Assembly: GCF_016801025.1 (NCBI RefSeq) | Contig: NZ_CP068983.1 | Location: 3,340,501-3,404,500, forward strand | Source of the DNA: Paradevosia shaoguanensis | GTDB taxonomy: Bacteria; Pseudomonadota; Alphaproteobacteria; Rhizobiales; Devosiaceae | Direction: 5' to 3' | DNA: 64,000 nucleotides | Shown: positions 27,932-36,393 of the stretch, one piece after another | How the letters are laid out: the number at the start of each line of letters is the position of its first letter | Position numbering within the stretch: position 1 is the first letter of the stretch | Made by a program: the position numbers and the translations under genes | The notes under the pieces: generated by a model | The model's database searches: none | Told to the model about the DNA's origin: nothing | The model's input: only the letters and a program-made list of their open reading frames with translations

Positions 27932-29776
27932 ATGCTCGTCAACAAGTCCATGTTCCCGATCCAGGCCGGGTATAGCGTCATCTCCAAGATGAACGAGCAG
28001 CTGGGCAAGCTGCAATTGCAGCTGGGCACGGGGCAGAAGGCCTCGAGCCTGGCCGAAATGGGCGGTGACCGCACCAATTCGCTCAGCCTGCGCGCACGCC
28101 TGACCAAGCTCACCGCCTATGCGGAGAACATGACCACCGTCAACATGCGCCTGAGCTTCCTCGACCAGTCGTTCACGACGCTGGGCAAGCTCAAGTCGGA
28201 GGCCCGTACGTCGGCGACCGCCGGCAGCTACGGCGAAAACAACCTGGTGATGGTCAATCTCCAGAAGATGTCGCAGGACCGGCTGGCGCTGGTCATCGAC
28301 TCGCTCAACGCCAATGTCGGCGGCCGCTACCTTATGGGCGGCAACGTGACCGACCGGCCGCCGGTGGCCAGCTACAACTCCATCATGGAGGGCACGGGCG
28401 GACTGGCCGGCTACAAGCAGACCGTTTCCGAGCGCAACCGCGCCGACATGGGCGCGCCCACGACGCTGGCCAGCATCGGGGTGCCCAAGATCACGGCGAC
28501 GGGCAACCGCGTCGATTTCAATGCAGCTGGCTTCGAGCAGGCGGGTTATTCGATCGTCTCGATTTCGAGCACGACGGGTTCGGTGCGGACCACGGAGCCG
28601 GATCATTCCTCGCCGCCGGCGGATGTGTCGGCAACGTTCACCAGCCAGCCGACGCCGGGCGACAGCATCACGGTGACCTATCGCAAGCCGGACGGCACGA
28701 CGGCCAGCAAGACGCTGGTGGCCGATACCGACTTCCCGATCGGCGCGGACGCCGATGCTACGGCCGCCAATTTCGCCACGGCACTTGGCACCACGATGGG
28801 CGCGCTCGACGGGCCCAAGCTCGGGCGCCTGACGGTGGGTGCGGCGGGCGATACGGTCACGGTCGGCGATATCACGGGGCCGTTCGGCTACAAGCTGGCC
28901 AGCGTCACGACAACGAGCAGCACGATTGCGGTCGGCACCAATCTGGGCAGCCCATCGACGGTGTCGGTGGGGTTCCCGTCGCAACCTCGCGCAGGCGATG
29001 AAGTCACGATCGGGCTCACCATGCCGGACGGCACGTCGCAGCTGGTGACGCTGACGGCGACGACGGACGTGGCCGGCCCGGGCCAGTTCCAGATCGGCGC
29101 GACGCCGGCCGAGACGGCGGACAATTTCAGCCGGGGTCTCCAGGCCAAGCTGGGCAGCACGTCCGAGACGGCGCTCAAGGCGGCTTCGACCTATGCGGCG
29201 GCCGACGACTTCTTCTCGACGGATGGCATTCCGCGCCGCGTCGACGGCACGCCGCCGGAAACGGCGACGGCGCTGCGTGACGGCACGGCGGATACCGTGG
29301 TCTGGTATACGGGCCAGCTCACCGGCGATGCCCGGCAGTCGGCCACGGCGCAGATCGATGACGTGACGTTTGCCGGTTACGGCGTGCGCGCCAACGAGCA
29401 GGGGCTGACCGAGCTCATGCGGACGCTGGCGGCGATGAGCTACGAAGGATATCCGACGGAGGATCCGACCTCCAAGGGGCGGTTCGACGCGATGGTCGAG
29501 CGGCAGATGCAGAACCTTTCAGCTTCGACGGCGGCCCAGGATGGGTCGGTGGAGAGCATCGCGCTCGAACTGGGCGTGGTGAAGAGCAGTATCGGCAACA
29601 CGACCAGCCGCAACACGGCCTACACGCATCAGCTGGAGACCATGCTGACCGATGTTGAGACGGTGAGCATGGAGGAGACCTCGATGTCGCTCCTGGCGCT
29701 CAAGACGCGTCTGGAGGCGAGCTATCAGGTGACCGCTTCGGTGAGCCAGCTGAGCCTGGTGAATTATCTGAAGTAG
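27932..29776 (+). CDS. flgL: Hook-filament junction protein FlgL, enlarged by module duplication
   Basis: The N-terminal helix (QLGKLQLQLGTGQKASSLAEMGGDR) and C-terminal helix (MSLLALKTRLEASYQVTASVSQLSLVNYL) identify the flagellin-like HAP3. At 614 residues it is about twice the length of E. coli FlgL. The excess is a central beta region with two tandem modules (about 233-295 and 344-415), each of the form SQPxxGDxxTVxxxxPDGTxxxxTL followed by an A-rich helix. The modules probably lie on the outer surface of the junction. Confidence 0.9.
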   Translation: MLVNKSMFPIQAGYSVISKMNEQLGKLQLQLGTGQKASSLAEMGGDRTNSLSLRARLTKLTAYAENMTTVNMRLSFLDQSFTTLGKLKSEARTSATAGSYGENNLVMVNLQKMSQDRLALVIDSLNANVGGRYLMGGNVTDRPPVASYNSIMEGTGGLAGYKQTVSERNRADMGAPTTLASIGVPKITATGNRVDFNAAGFEQAGYSIVSISSTTGSVRTTEPDHSSPPADVSATFTSQPTPGDSITVTYRKPDGTTASKTLVADTDFPIGADADATAANFATALGTTMGALDGPKLGRLTVGAAGDTVTVGDITGPFGYKLASVTTTSSTIAVGTNLGSPSTVSVGFPSQPRAGDEVTIGLTMPDGTSQLVTLTATTDVAGPGQFQIGATPAETADNFSRGLQAKLGSTSETALKAASTYAAADDFFSTDGIPRRVDGTPPETATALRDGTADTVVWYTGQLTGDARQSATAQIDDVTFAGYGVRANEQGLTELMRTLAAMSYEGYPTEDPTSKGRFDAMVERQMQNLSASTAAQDGSVESIALELGVVKSSIGNTTSRNTAYTHQLETMLTDVETVSMEETSMSLLALKTRLEASYQVTASVSQLSLVNYLK

Positions 29777-29900
29777 GCGATTGCGGGTGAGGGATAGCGA
29801 GGGGGCGTGGCGAGAGCTGCGCCCCCTTGTCGTTGGGGTTTCCCGATCCTGGCGGGGTGCTCTGGAGCAAATCTCGGGTGCGCCACTAGTTTTCCCACAC

Positions 29901-30005
29901 TCACGGAACTTCCCCGGCCGTAGAGCCGGGGTCCACGGATGGCGCCACTCGGGTGGAGGGGTGCAATAGGCCCCGGATCAAGTCCGGGGAAGTCCGGGGG
30001 TGGGG
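29901..30005 (+). repeat. Intergenic hairpin repeat, family A (copy 4)
   Basis: Full-length copy: CGGAACTTCCCCGGCCGTAG, GCGCCACTCGGGTGGA, GCAATAGGCCCCGGATCAAG, TCCGGGGAAGTCCGG. Confidence 0.9.
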
Positions 30006-30143
30006 AGGGGGCTAGGGAAGTGGGAGGTGAAAGGGCTGTGGAGGGGCTGGGATACACTGGGGAGCGGGGCAGGAGCAGCAGAAGCAAGCGCGCGTGGCCA
30101 GCCGTGCGGTTCCGGTCGCAAATGCCAGATACTACCCACAAAC

Positions 30144-30178
30144 AAAAAAGGCGCCCCACGGGCGCCTTTCGCTTTTTT
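30144..30178. terminator. Bidirectional terminator after flaF
   Basis: AAAAAAGGCGCC-CCAC-GGGCGCCTTT with further T-rich sequence (CGCTTTTTT) serves flaF on the minus strand and could stop flgL transcripts on the plus strand. Confidence 0.85.
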
Positions 30179-30184
30179 CGCCTC

Positions 30185-30550
30185 TCAGCGGCCTCGGAGG
30201 CCGGCGGCGAGTTGGCGGTTGATGTTGATGAGGGAGTCCAGGCGCCGGGGCTGGGGTTCGACCATGACCTCGCGGGTCTGGTTCATCACGAAGAGGCCGA
30301 GATTGGCGATGTTCTGGCGAACGGGGGCCGGGAGGGGATTGTCTTCGCGGGTGACCGAGGTCAGGAAGACCGTCCAGAGCTTGCGATTGAACATCAGGGC
30401 GGCGTCGAGCTCGTGGCGGGAATTGTCCCAGTCGTCGCGTACGTGTTCGAGCTGCAGGGCGGCTTTGGCCAGCAGAGCGGCTTCGCGCTCGCGCGGGCTC
30501 TCAGTTGCCTTCACCGCCTGTTGATACGCCAGCGCCCCGTGATGCTGCAT
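30185..30550 (-). CDS. flaF: Flagellin synthesis regulator FlaF
   Basis: This 121-residue helical protein matches FlaF, which in alphaproteobacteria is needed for flagellin secretion or stability and acts with FlbT in post-transcriptional control of flagellin. The start MQHHGALAYQQAVKAT follows AGGAA by about eight bases. It overlaps flbT by 50 bases, so the two are translationally linked. Confidence 0.88.
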   Translation of the reverse strand: MQHHGALAYQQAVKATESPREREAALLAKAALQLEHVRDDWDNSRHELDAALMFNRKLWTVFLTSVTREDNPLPAPVRQNIANLGLFVMNQTREVMVEPQPRRLDSLININRQLAAGLRGR

Positions 30551-30923
30551 CGAGTAATTCCTGTTCGTATTCAATCAGCTTCTTGGCTGACTTCAGAGCT
30601 TTGTAGAGCGCGCCCGTTAAAATCTCGTTGTTAATCTGGTCGACAAGTGGCGTCATCGACGGCGCGGCGGCCACGATGTCGTTGACCAGCGGAAAATATT
30701 CGCGCGTGGCGAGTTCGACTTCCTCGCCGATATACATGAGCTGGATGGCCAGGTAGATGCGCTTGGCGGGGCTGTCGGCGGTCTCGGCGGTCAGGATGTC
30801 CTTCTCGCGCAGGATGGGGGCCTTGCCGTCGATATAGAGGCGCGTGCGCTGGTCCGAATTGGTGATGACGCAATTGCCGATCAGCAGCTTCTCACCGGGC
30901 TTGAGCTCGACTTTGAGGGACAT
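30501..30923 (-). CDS. flbT: Flagellin mRNA regulator FlbT
   Basis: This 140-residue protein starts MSLKVELKPGEKLLIGNCVITN, the typical FlbT N-terminus, and contains RIYLAIQLMYIG. In Caulobacter, FlbT binds the flagellin mRNA leader and destabilises it until the hook is complete. The gene lies downstream of the flagellin gene on the same strand but behind a terminator, and is followed by the overlapping flaF. Confidence 0.92.
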   Translation of the reverse strand: MSLKVELKPGEKLLIGNCVITNSDQRTRLYIDGKAPILREKDILTAETADSPAKRIYLAIQLMYIGEEVELATREYFPLVNDIVAAAPSMTPLVDQINNEILTGALYKALKSAKKLIEYEQELLDAASRGAGVSTGGEGN

Positions 30924-31084
30924 GGACCTGAGTTCTCCTGTGGGCGCCAGGGGCGGGCGCAGGATCGCGTTTGCACGGATTGTAAGCCCTGCTGGTGACT
31001 AAAGCGCTACCAGTCACGGCGGGAGTCGGGAAGGGGAGAGGCGGACGCCTGTCGTCGCGCGGGTATTTAACGCCCCGCAAAGGA

Positions 31085-31108
31085 AGAAGGCGGGCCGAAG
31101 CCCGCCTT
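31085..31108 (-). terminator. Flagellin terminator
   Basis: On the minus strand GGCGGGC-TTCG-GCCCGCC followed by TTCTTCCTTTG lies about 30 bases past the flagellin stop codon. Confidence 0.75.
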
Positions 31109-31137
31109 CCTCAACTTCAGATGACCCAGCCTGGCGA

Positions 31138-33000
31138 TTAGCGCAGGAGCTGGAGGACCGACTGGTCCGCCTGGGCGGCCATGGAAAGAGCCGAGTTGGA
31201 CAGCGACTGGCGGGTCTGCAGGGCGAGGAGGTTTGCGGCCTCTTCGTTGCTGTCGGCCAGGGTCAGGTTCGCTGCACCGGTTTCCAGGGTGTTGATCATG
31301 GACTTGGTGAAGTCCTGACGGTTCTGAACGATCGAGAGGTTCGAACCGAAGGTCGAAGCCTGCGAACGAACGGTGTTCAGGGCTTCCTTCAGGGTGTCGA
31401 GCATCTTGTCGATGCCGGCGTCGGAGTCCAGGTCCTTGGAGTCGATGTTCTCGATCTTCAGGAAAGCGGCGTTCAGGCTCTCGTTATTCTTGGTGTGAAT
31501 ATCGATGGCCGAGGTGCCGGTTTCGTTGAAGGTGATCTTCAGGTTGTCGCCACGGAGCAGGTTGATACCGTTGAACGAAGCGTCATCCGAGAGCTTGTCG
31601 AGCTGGTCGCGCAGTTCGTTGTACTGGCCGGAGAGGCCCGAACGCACGGCGTTGCCGAGGATCTGGTTGGCGCCCGTCGAGGTACCATCGATCGTGCCCG
31701 AGGACGACACGCCGTCAACGTTCAGATCCTGGGTCGACAGGTTCTCGAGACGGAGCTTGCCGTTGTCGTTCGACGCACGGACCTTGCCCTGCAGGTTGGA
31801 GTCCGAGTTGATCTTCTGCACGAGTTCATCGGCGTTGTAGTTGATGCCGGTGACAGTGGCAGCGCCGATGGCGATCGTGGACGTGGTGCCGGTCGTGGTC
31901 GACTTGACCGTGATCGCGTTGCCCGAAGCCGTGGCGGCAGCGCCGTCCAGCTTGGTCGACAGGATCGCGGCGAACTCGGTTGCGTTGTCGATCTTGCCAT
32001 CGCCATTGCCGGCGCGGAGGACGTCAGAGCGGCCGATCTCGACCTTCTGATCCTTGCCGTCGACGGTGACGGTGAACGCGATCTTGGCATCCTTGTTCAC
32101 GTCGATGGCATTGCCGCCCCACGTGAAGGCCTGCTGGCCGGAAGTGCCAGCAACGCCATCGGCGCCACCGGTACCGGCGACGGCGGCGTTCAGGCCAGCC
32201 AGCGTCGGGGTCAGGGTGGAGGTGCCGACGGTGCCGCCGATGGTGGCGACAGCGATGGACGCCGTGGACGACGCGCCCGTGGTGCCCGAGGTGATGGTGA
32301 TCGCGTTGCCCGTAGCAGAGGCGCTACCAGCAGTACCAAGCTTGGTGGTGATGGCGGCGGCAAAGTTGCCGGCGTCGTTGGCGATCGCGGTCCACTCGGT
32401 GGAGTTGAAGCTCAGGTTGTGAGCCGTGCCGTCGATGGTGACGGTGAAGTCGAGGGTAGCAGCGGCGTCAAGCGTACCACCAGCACCGAAGGTGAAGGAA
32501 GCAGTGCCAGCCGTAGCAGCAGTGCCAGCAGTACCGGCAGTGCCGGCGGCCGGAGCGGCATTGAGGCCGATCGCGGTGCTGGTCAGAGCGGTGTTCTGCA
32601 GTGCGGTCGAGCGGGAGATGTTGCCGAACGAACCACCCGAGAAGGTGATGTTGCCAGCAGCGCTACCGACTTCGAGCGACGAGGTCATGAAGGTCTTGTC
32701 CTGACGCGCCTGACGGAGCGTGGACTGCATGGACTCGAGGGTCTTGGTGATCGACTTGAGGCCGTTGTCCGCAGCTTCGAGGGTCTTGACGCCATTGGAC
32801 ATGGCATCGAGCAGGTTACCCATGTCACCGGCACGCGCATTCAGCGAGGAGGCGGTGAAGAAGTTCGTCGGATTGTCGAGGGCAGAGTTCACCTTGTTGC
32901 CGGTGGCCAGACGCTCCTGCGTACGACCCATCAGCTGTGCGGTGTTCTGGAGGGAAAGCAGATTCGAACGAATTGCCTTCGAGAGATTGATATCGGACAT
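31138..33000 (-). CDS. fla: Flagellin, large with duplicated outer modules
   Basis: This is the filament protein, 620 residues. The conserved ends are the D0/D1 helices (INLSKAIRSNLLSLQNTAQLM at the N-terminus and SNEEAANLLALQTRQSLSNS at the C-terminus). The centre, likely the exposed D2/D3 region, contains an AGTAGTAGTAAT linker and two tandem modules (about 182-254 and 305-383), each with FTVTxDG, a helix ending TTKL or STKL, and GNAITxxSxTTG. It is much larger than the 270-400-residue flagellins common in this group. It is the only flagellin here. I found no convincing sigma-54 or sigma-28 promoter upstream. Confidence 0.93.
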   Translation of the reverse strand: MSDINLSKAIRSNLLSLQNTAQLMGRTQERLATGNKVNSALDNPTNFFTASSLNARAGDMGNLLDAMSNGVKTLEAADNGLKSITKTLESMQSTLRQARQDKTFMTSSLEVGSAAGNITFSGGSFGNISRSTALQNTALTSTAIGLNAAPAAGTAGTAGTAATAGTASFTFGAGGTLDAAATLDFTVTIDGTAHNLSFNSTEWTAIANDAGNFAAAITTKLGTAGSASATGNAITITSGTTGASSTASIAVATIGGTVGTSTLTPTLAGLNAAVAGTGGADGVAGTSGQQAFTWGGNAIDVNKDAKIAFTVTVDGKDQKVEIGRSDVLRAGNGDGKIDNATEFAAILSTKLDGAAATASGNAITVKSTTTGTTSTIAIGAATVTGINYNADELVQKINSDSNLQGKVRASNDNGKLRLENLSTQDLNVDGVSSSGTIDGTSTGANQILGNAVRSGLSGQYNELRDQLDKLSDDASFNGINLLRGDNLKITFNETGTSAIDIHTKNNESLNAAFLKIENIDSKDLDSDAGIDKMLDTLKEALNTVRSQASTFGSNLSIVQNRQDFTKSMINTLETGAANLTLADSNEEAANLLALQTRQSLSNSALSMAAQADQSVLQLLR

Positions 33001-33212
33001 ATTGTCTTCCTTCTGGGTATCCGAGTTGGCTACGGCCTCTTTCTGAGGCGTGCGGTCACTATGAGAGCCAGCCGATAAAAATCCGTTAAACGCACCAATG
33101 CATTGCGAGCGATGAGCATGGCGGGCGAGGGCGGTGTTTCGAGCTCACCCTCGTTCCTGTCCTCGCCCGAAAAGGGAGAGAGACCCTGCCGGTTCTATCG
33201 ATGTGTTGCTGG

Positions 33213-33536
33213 CTAGATTGTCTTGTCGCGCAGGCGCAGGCCGGAATCGGGCGGAGCCCATTGGTCGCGGCGCAGGGGCAGGTCGATCTGCTGGCCGCTC
33301 TGGCGCATGCCGTTGGCGAAAAGCGTGACGGCGAAAAGCGTTGAGGCGGGCAGGGACTCGTCGGTGTCGACGGCGGCGGCCAGGGCCTTGGCCTTCTTGC
33401 GCAGGGCGTGAAAGCGCTTGGTGGCCTCCTGCTGGGCGTTGTCGTCCAGCTGGGGCTGTGGCTGGCGGCGTTGCTGTCTTTCGTCCGGCCCGATGGTCGA
33501 CATCGAAACCGGTGCGGGCGCGATCCTGGCGGTCAT
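33213..33536 (-). CDS. Unknown small protein inside flagellar cluster
   Basis: I do not recognise this 107-residue protein. The N-terminal third is Gln/Arg/Pro-rich and likely disordered; a Lys/Ala-rich helix (KRFHALRKKAKALAAAV) follows, then a hydrophobic patch and a charged tail. AGGAAAAGA lies shortly before the ATG, supporting translation. It sits alone between the flagellin gene and the terminator of the flgI operon, on the same strand as both, so a flagellar role is possible by position only. Confidence 0.6.
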   Translation of the reverse strand: MTARIAPAPVSMSTIGPDERQQRRQPQPQLDDNAQQEATKRFHALRKKAKALAAAVDTDESLPASTLFAVTLFANGMRQSGQQIDLPLRRDQWAPPDSGLRLRDKTI

Positions 33537-33653
33537 GGGCTCTTTTCCTGGGCCACTTGCACTTTGGGAATCGACGCTAGGGAGAATTGCTTAGGCGGCC
33601 CTTGGAAAAGAGGGCGCGATTTGCCTCAAATTTTACGATATCGAGACCGGAAA

Positions 33654-33682
33654 ATGAAAACGCCCGCCGAAGCGGGCGTCGA
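33654..33682 (-). terminator. Terminator of the flgI operon
   Basis: ACGCCCGC-TTCG-GCGGGCGT followed by TTTCATTTTC on the minus strand, just past the FlgN-like gene. Confidence 0.85.
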
Positions 33683-33703
33683 TATTTCGTTGAACGGTAG
33701 CGG

Positions 33704-34168
33704 TCAGAGCGACTTGCGGACCGCGATGCCGGCGGTGACCTTGCTGGACGGCGGGATGATGCCGGTTTCGTCATAGGTCTTGGTACGTTCGCGCGAGGCA
33801 ACCATGGCGGCGGTCTCGGTGAGGAGGCTGTCGGTGAGGTTGCGGGCGCTGGCGATGACCTTGAGGTTTTCGGCCATCTGCGTGGCGAGGCGCTCGTGGC
33901 CGCCCTGGAGGCGCTCGAGTTCGGCCGGCGCTTCTTCGCGGAGGCGCGTGATCTGGCGCTGCACGGAGCGGGCGTAGGTCACGTAGTCCTGGGCCAGCCG
34001 GGTCTTTTCCGGGGTGAGGCCGCCGGCCTGGCGGAAGCTGCCGGCGCGCAGGAGCGTGGTTTCCTCGTTCATGATGGTCACCAGCGCATCGAGAGCCGTT
34101 TCGGCACGGGCGCACAATTCGGTGGCGGGAAGCTCGTCCAGAGCGGCGAGGCGGTCAGCGGCGGACAT
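33704..34168 (-). CDS. FlgN/FlbY-like flagellar protein
   Basis: This 154-residue, mostly helical protein resembles the FlgN-type export chaperones for hook-associated proteins (FlbY in Caulobacter). Evidence is its size, the two long amphipathic helices (residues about 20-60 and 65-125, including NEETTLLRAG) and its place as third gene of the flgI operon, overlapping the preceding gene by one base. The likely clients FlgK and FlgL are encoded about 5 kb away. Confidence 0.65.
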   Translation of the reverse strand: MSAADRLAALDELPATELCARAETALDALVTIMNEETTLLRAGSFRQAGGLTPEKTRLAQDYVTYARSVQRQITRLREEAPAELERLQGGHERLATQMAENLKVIASARNLTDSLLTETAAMVASRERTKTYDETGIIPPSSKVTAGIAVRKSL

Positions 34169-34494
34169 CAGCGATAGGCTCCGTTAACTGGTACTTGTAC
34201 TTGAGAGGTGTTGCGGGAGGCTTCCTGGATCTGCAGGAGGCCATCCATGATCTGGTCGGCCAAACCCAGGCCGCCCGATTGCGCGATGGAGTCGGCAAGC
34301 TGTTCCGATTGCATGCCGCGCCAGGTTTCCTCGCCGAACCCGCCGCCGAAGCTGGCGCTGTCCGTCTTGATCGAGGAGAACATTTCCTTGAGCAGCGTGT
34401 TGATGAACACGCCTTCGAGTTCGGTCGCCTGCGCGCGCAGCTTGTCGGTATGCGGGGCGGCGGCGGTGTTGGAGAGGCCTGAGACGTTCATCAC
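34168..34494 (-). CDS. flgJ: FlgJ-like rod-binding protein (CheL type)
   Basis: This 108-residue protein corresponds to the N-terminal rod-cap domain of FlgJ (LRAQATELEGVFINTLLKEMFSSI and ADQIMDGLLQIQ), without the muramidase domain found in enterobacteria. Stand-alone short forms are normal in alphaproteobacteria. It overlaps flgI by four bases and the FlgN-like gene by one, forming a coupled flgI-flgJ-flgN unit. Confidence 0.85.
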   Translation of the reverse strand: MMNVSGLSNTAAAPHTDKLRAQATELEGVFINTLLKEMFSSIKTDSASFGGGFGEETWRGMQSEQLADSIAQSGGLGLADQIMDGLLQIQEASRNTSQVQVPVNGAYR

Positions 34495-35615
34495 ATCACC
34501 TGGATTTCGGCCTGGAGGGCGCCGGTGGCCTTGATGGCCTGGAGGATGGCGATGAGGTCGCGCGGGGTGATGCCAAGAGCATTGAGGCCATCGACCAGCG
34601 ATTGCAGTGTTACGGATTCCGGAACGACGGCCAGCTCGCTGTTGGTCTGGTTGACGTTGAGGTTCGTCGAGGGCTGGACCTGCGTCCGTCCGTCCGAGAA
34701 GGGCAGGGGCTGCACCACGGTCGGGTTTTCCGCGATGGTGACGGTGAGGCCGGACTGGGCCACGGCAACGGTCGAGACGCGCACGTCGCGGCCCATGACG
34801 ATGATGCCGGAATTCTCGTCGATCACGACCTTGGCCGGGGCGTCGGTTTCCACGACGAGCTGTTCGACGTCGGTCAGAAGGTCGACGATATTGCCGTTGA
34901 AGCCCTTGGGGAGAGTGACGCGAACGGTGGACGGATCTTCGGGAGTGGCCGTGGGGACGCCGATGAAATCGTTGATCGAGAGCGCAACGCGACGGGCCGT
35001 GGTGAGGTCGGGGTTGCGGAGCGCAAGGCGCAGGGTGCGCTGGGCACCGAGCTCAAAGCCGATTTCGCGCTCGATGATGGCGCCCGAGGAGATGCGGCCG
35101 GTCGTGGGGACGCCGGAGATGATGGTGGCGGCATCGCCCTGCGCCTTGAAGCCGTTGATGGTCACCGGGCCCTGGGCGATGGCGTAGACTTCGCCATCGG
35201 CGCCGAGCAGCGGGGTGACGAGCAGCGTGCCGCCCTGGAGGCTGCCGGCATCGCCCATGGCGGCGACGGAGACGTCGATCTTGGAGCCCTGGGTGGAGAA
35301 GGCCGGCAGGTTTGCCGTGACCATGACGGCGGCAACGTTTGCCGTGCGGACGGATTCGCCGCGGGTGTTGACGCCCAGGCGCTCGAGCATGGCCTGGAGG
35401 CTCTGCTTGGTGAACGGAGATGAATTGAGGCTGTCGCCGGTGCCATTGAGGCCGACGACCAGGCCATAGCCGACCAGCTGGTTGTCGCGGACGCCCTCGA
35501 TATTGACGATGTCCTTGATGCGCGCGGTGGCGGCGTGGGCCGGTGCGAAAGGCGCAAGGATCGACGCCGCTGACAGCAGCGCGGCGAAGATGCTTCTCAG
35601 TGCCTTCTTGTTCAT
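34491..35615 (-). CDS. flgI: Flagellar P-ring protein FlgI
   Basis: This 374-residue exported protein forms the periplasmic P ring. A signal peptide (KKALRSIFAALLSAASILAPFAPAHA) precedes the mature start ATARIKDIVNIEGVRDNQLVGYGLVVGLNGTGD, a hallmark segment. The start at 35615 places the signal peptide at the N-terminus and has GGGGAACG upstream. Transcription probably starts at the sigma-54 promoter about 60 bases upstream. Confidence 0.95.
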   Translation of the reverse strand: MNKKALRSIFAALLSAASILAPFAPAHAATARIKDIVNIEGVRDNQLVGYGLVVGLNGTGDSLNSSPFTKQSLQAMLERLGVNTRGESVRTANVAAVMVTANLPAFSTQGSKIDVSVAAMGDAGSLQGGTLLVTPLLGADGEVYAIAQGPVTINGFKAQGDAATIISGVPTTGRISSGAIIEREIGFELGAQRTLRLALRNPDLTTARRVALSINDFIGVPTATPEDPSTVRVTLPKGFNGNIVDLLTDVEQLVVETDAPAKVVIDENSGIIVMGRDVRVSTVAVAQSGLTVTIAENPTVVQPLPFSDGRTQVQPSTNLNVNQTNSELAVVPESVTLQSLVDGLNALGITPRDLIAILQAIKATGALQAEIQVM

Positions 35616-35674
35616 TTTCGTTCCCCGTTCGGAGCCACCCATCCCCATGGGCGGCGATTACTCGGGGAAGGCAT

Positions 35675-35690
35675 TGCCAGAACCGTGCCA
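35675..35690 (-). promoter_or_regulatory. Sigma-54 promoter of flgI operon
   Basis: On the minus strand TGGCACGGTTCTGGCA has a perfect -24 element and a -12 element with one mismatch; GG-N10-GC spacing is intact. Confidence 0.7.
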
Positions 35691-35753
35691 AGTTCGTAGC
35701 GGCCTGATTTTTCTACGATTTTTCGAGATTATTTTGCGCGGGAAGCGAAAAGC

Positions 35754-35766
35754 GGCAATTCCTGCC
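35754..35766. promoter_or_regulatory. GGCA-N5-TGCC site, flgI/fliX region
   Basis: GGCA-ATTCC-TGCC lies 64 bases upstream of the flgI sigma-54 promoter and next to the fliX CtrA box. Confidence 0.6.
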
Positions 35767-35773
35767 GGGCGAC

Positions 35774-35788
35774 TTAAGGCGTTGTTAA
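35774..35788. promoter_or_regulatory. CtrA box upstream of fliX
   Basis: TTAA-GGCGTTG-TTAA is a perfect full CtrA site, 46 bases before the fliX start and flanked by two GGCA-N5-TGCC sites. Confidence 0.65.
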
Positions 35789-35796
35789 CCCAAACG

Positions 35797-35809
35797 GGCA
35801 GAATTTGCC
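35797..35809. promoter_or_regulatory. GGCA-N5-TGCC site, fliX proximal
   Basis: GGCA-GAATT-TGCC lies between the CtrA box and the fliX start and 107 bases upstream of the flgI sigma-54 promoter. Confidence 0.6.
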
Positions 35810-35833
35810 GGGGAGGAAACGAGCGAGACCGAT

Positions 35834-36253
35834 TTGCGTATTGAAGGCTATTCGAGGACGGCGGGCGTAGGGGCCAGGGCAGGCGTGGGCCGCTCGGGTT
35901 CCGCCGGTGCGGTGTTCCAGCCGGACATGGGGGAGATGCCCCGTGTTGCCAATGCGCGGGCGACGAGCCCGACTGCGGGCATCGATGCGCTGCTGGCCCT
36001 CCAGGCCATCGAGGATCCGGTGCTCAAGCGCCGCAAGACGGTGCGTCGCGGCCGGGCGCTGCTCGATACGCTCGAAGCCATCAAGGCCGACCTGCTGCTG
36101 GGCAGGGTCGGGGAAAGCCGGCTCAACCAGCTGATGGCCCTGATCGGCCAGGCGCGCGAGCAATGTGACCCCGAACTGGACGCCCTGATCGACGACATCG
36201 AGCTGCGGGCGCGGGTCGAGCTGGCAAAACTGGGCAAGTACCCGGCTTTCTAG
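35834..36253 (+). CDS. fliX: Flagellar assembly regulator FliX
   Basis: This 139-residue protein matches FliX, which in Caulobacter couples assembly of the early basal body to the sigma-54 activator FlbD. The conserved part is residues 50-135: IDALLALQAIEDP, KRRKTVRRGRALLDTLEAIK and the C-terminal ELRARVELAKLG. The start is TTG (TTG CGT ATT GAA, giving MRIEG as in relatives). Its presence predicts an FlbD homologue elsewhere and fits the sigma-54 promoters in this window. Confidence 0.9.
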   Translation: MRIEGYSRTAGVGARAGVGRSGSAGAVFQPDMGEMPRVANARATSPTAGIDALLALQAIEDPVLKRRKTVRRGRALLDTLEAIKADLLLGRVGESRLNQLMALIGQAREQCDPELDALIDDIELRARVELAKLGKYPAF

Positions 36254-36296
36254 GGCCTTCGACATCACGAAATGACGCCGATCGGCCCTAATCCAC

Positions 36297-36312
36297 TCAC
36301 GATTTATCGTGA
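36297..36312. promoter_or_regulatory. Palindrome upstream of dksA promoter
   Basis: TCACGAT-TT-ATCGTGA is a perfect 7-bp inverted repeat just upstream of the -35 element. The regulator is unknown. Confidence 0.45.
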
Positions 36313-36326
36313 TTGACGATCCGTGC

Positions 36327-36355
36327 TTGCCGGGCAAAGGCCTGTTCACTATATA
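36327..36355 (+). promoter_or_regulatory. Sigma-70-type promoter of dksA
   Basis: TTGCCG (36327-36332) and TATATA (36350-36355) are separated by exactly 17 bases; the dksA ATG is 38 bases further on. Confidence 0.6.
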
Positions 36356-36393
36356 GGCCGTCCTCAGGGGCGCATTGGAGTTGAGTCCAAGGA

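Larger units (their letters stand above)
29777..30184. other. Intergenic region between flgL and flaF
   Basis: This 408-base convergent region holds a family A repeat (29901-30005) and the terminator at 30144-30178. I see nothing else. Confidence 0.6.

Noticed and set aside
33001-33110. Sigma-54 or sigma-28 promoter for the flagellin gene
   Set aside because: A GG-N10-GC spacing exists on the minus strand near 33080, but the surrounding bases do not fit the consensus, and GCCGATAA at 33071 faces the wrong strand.
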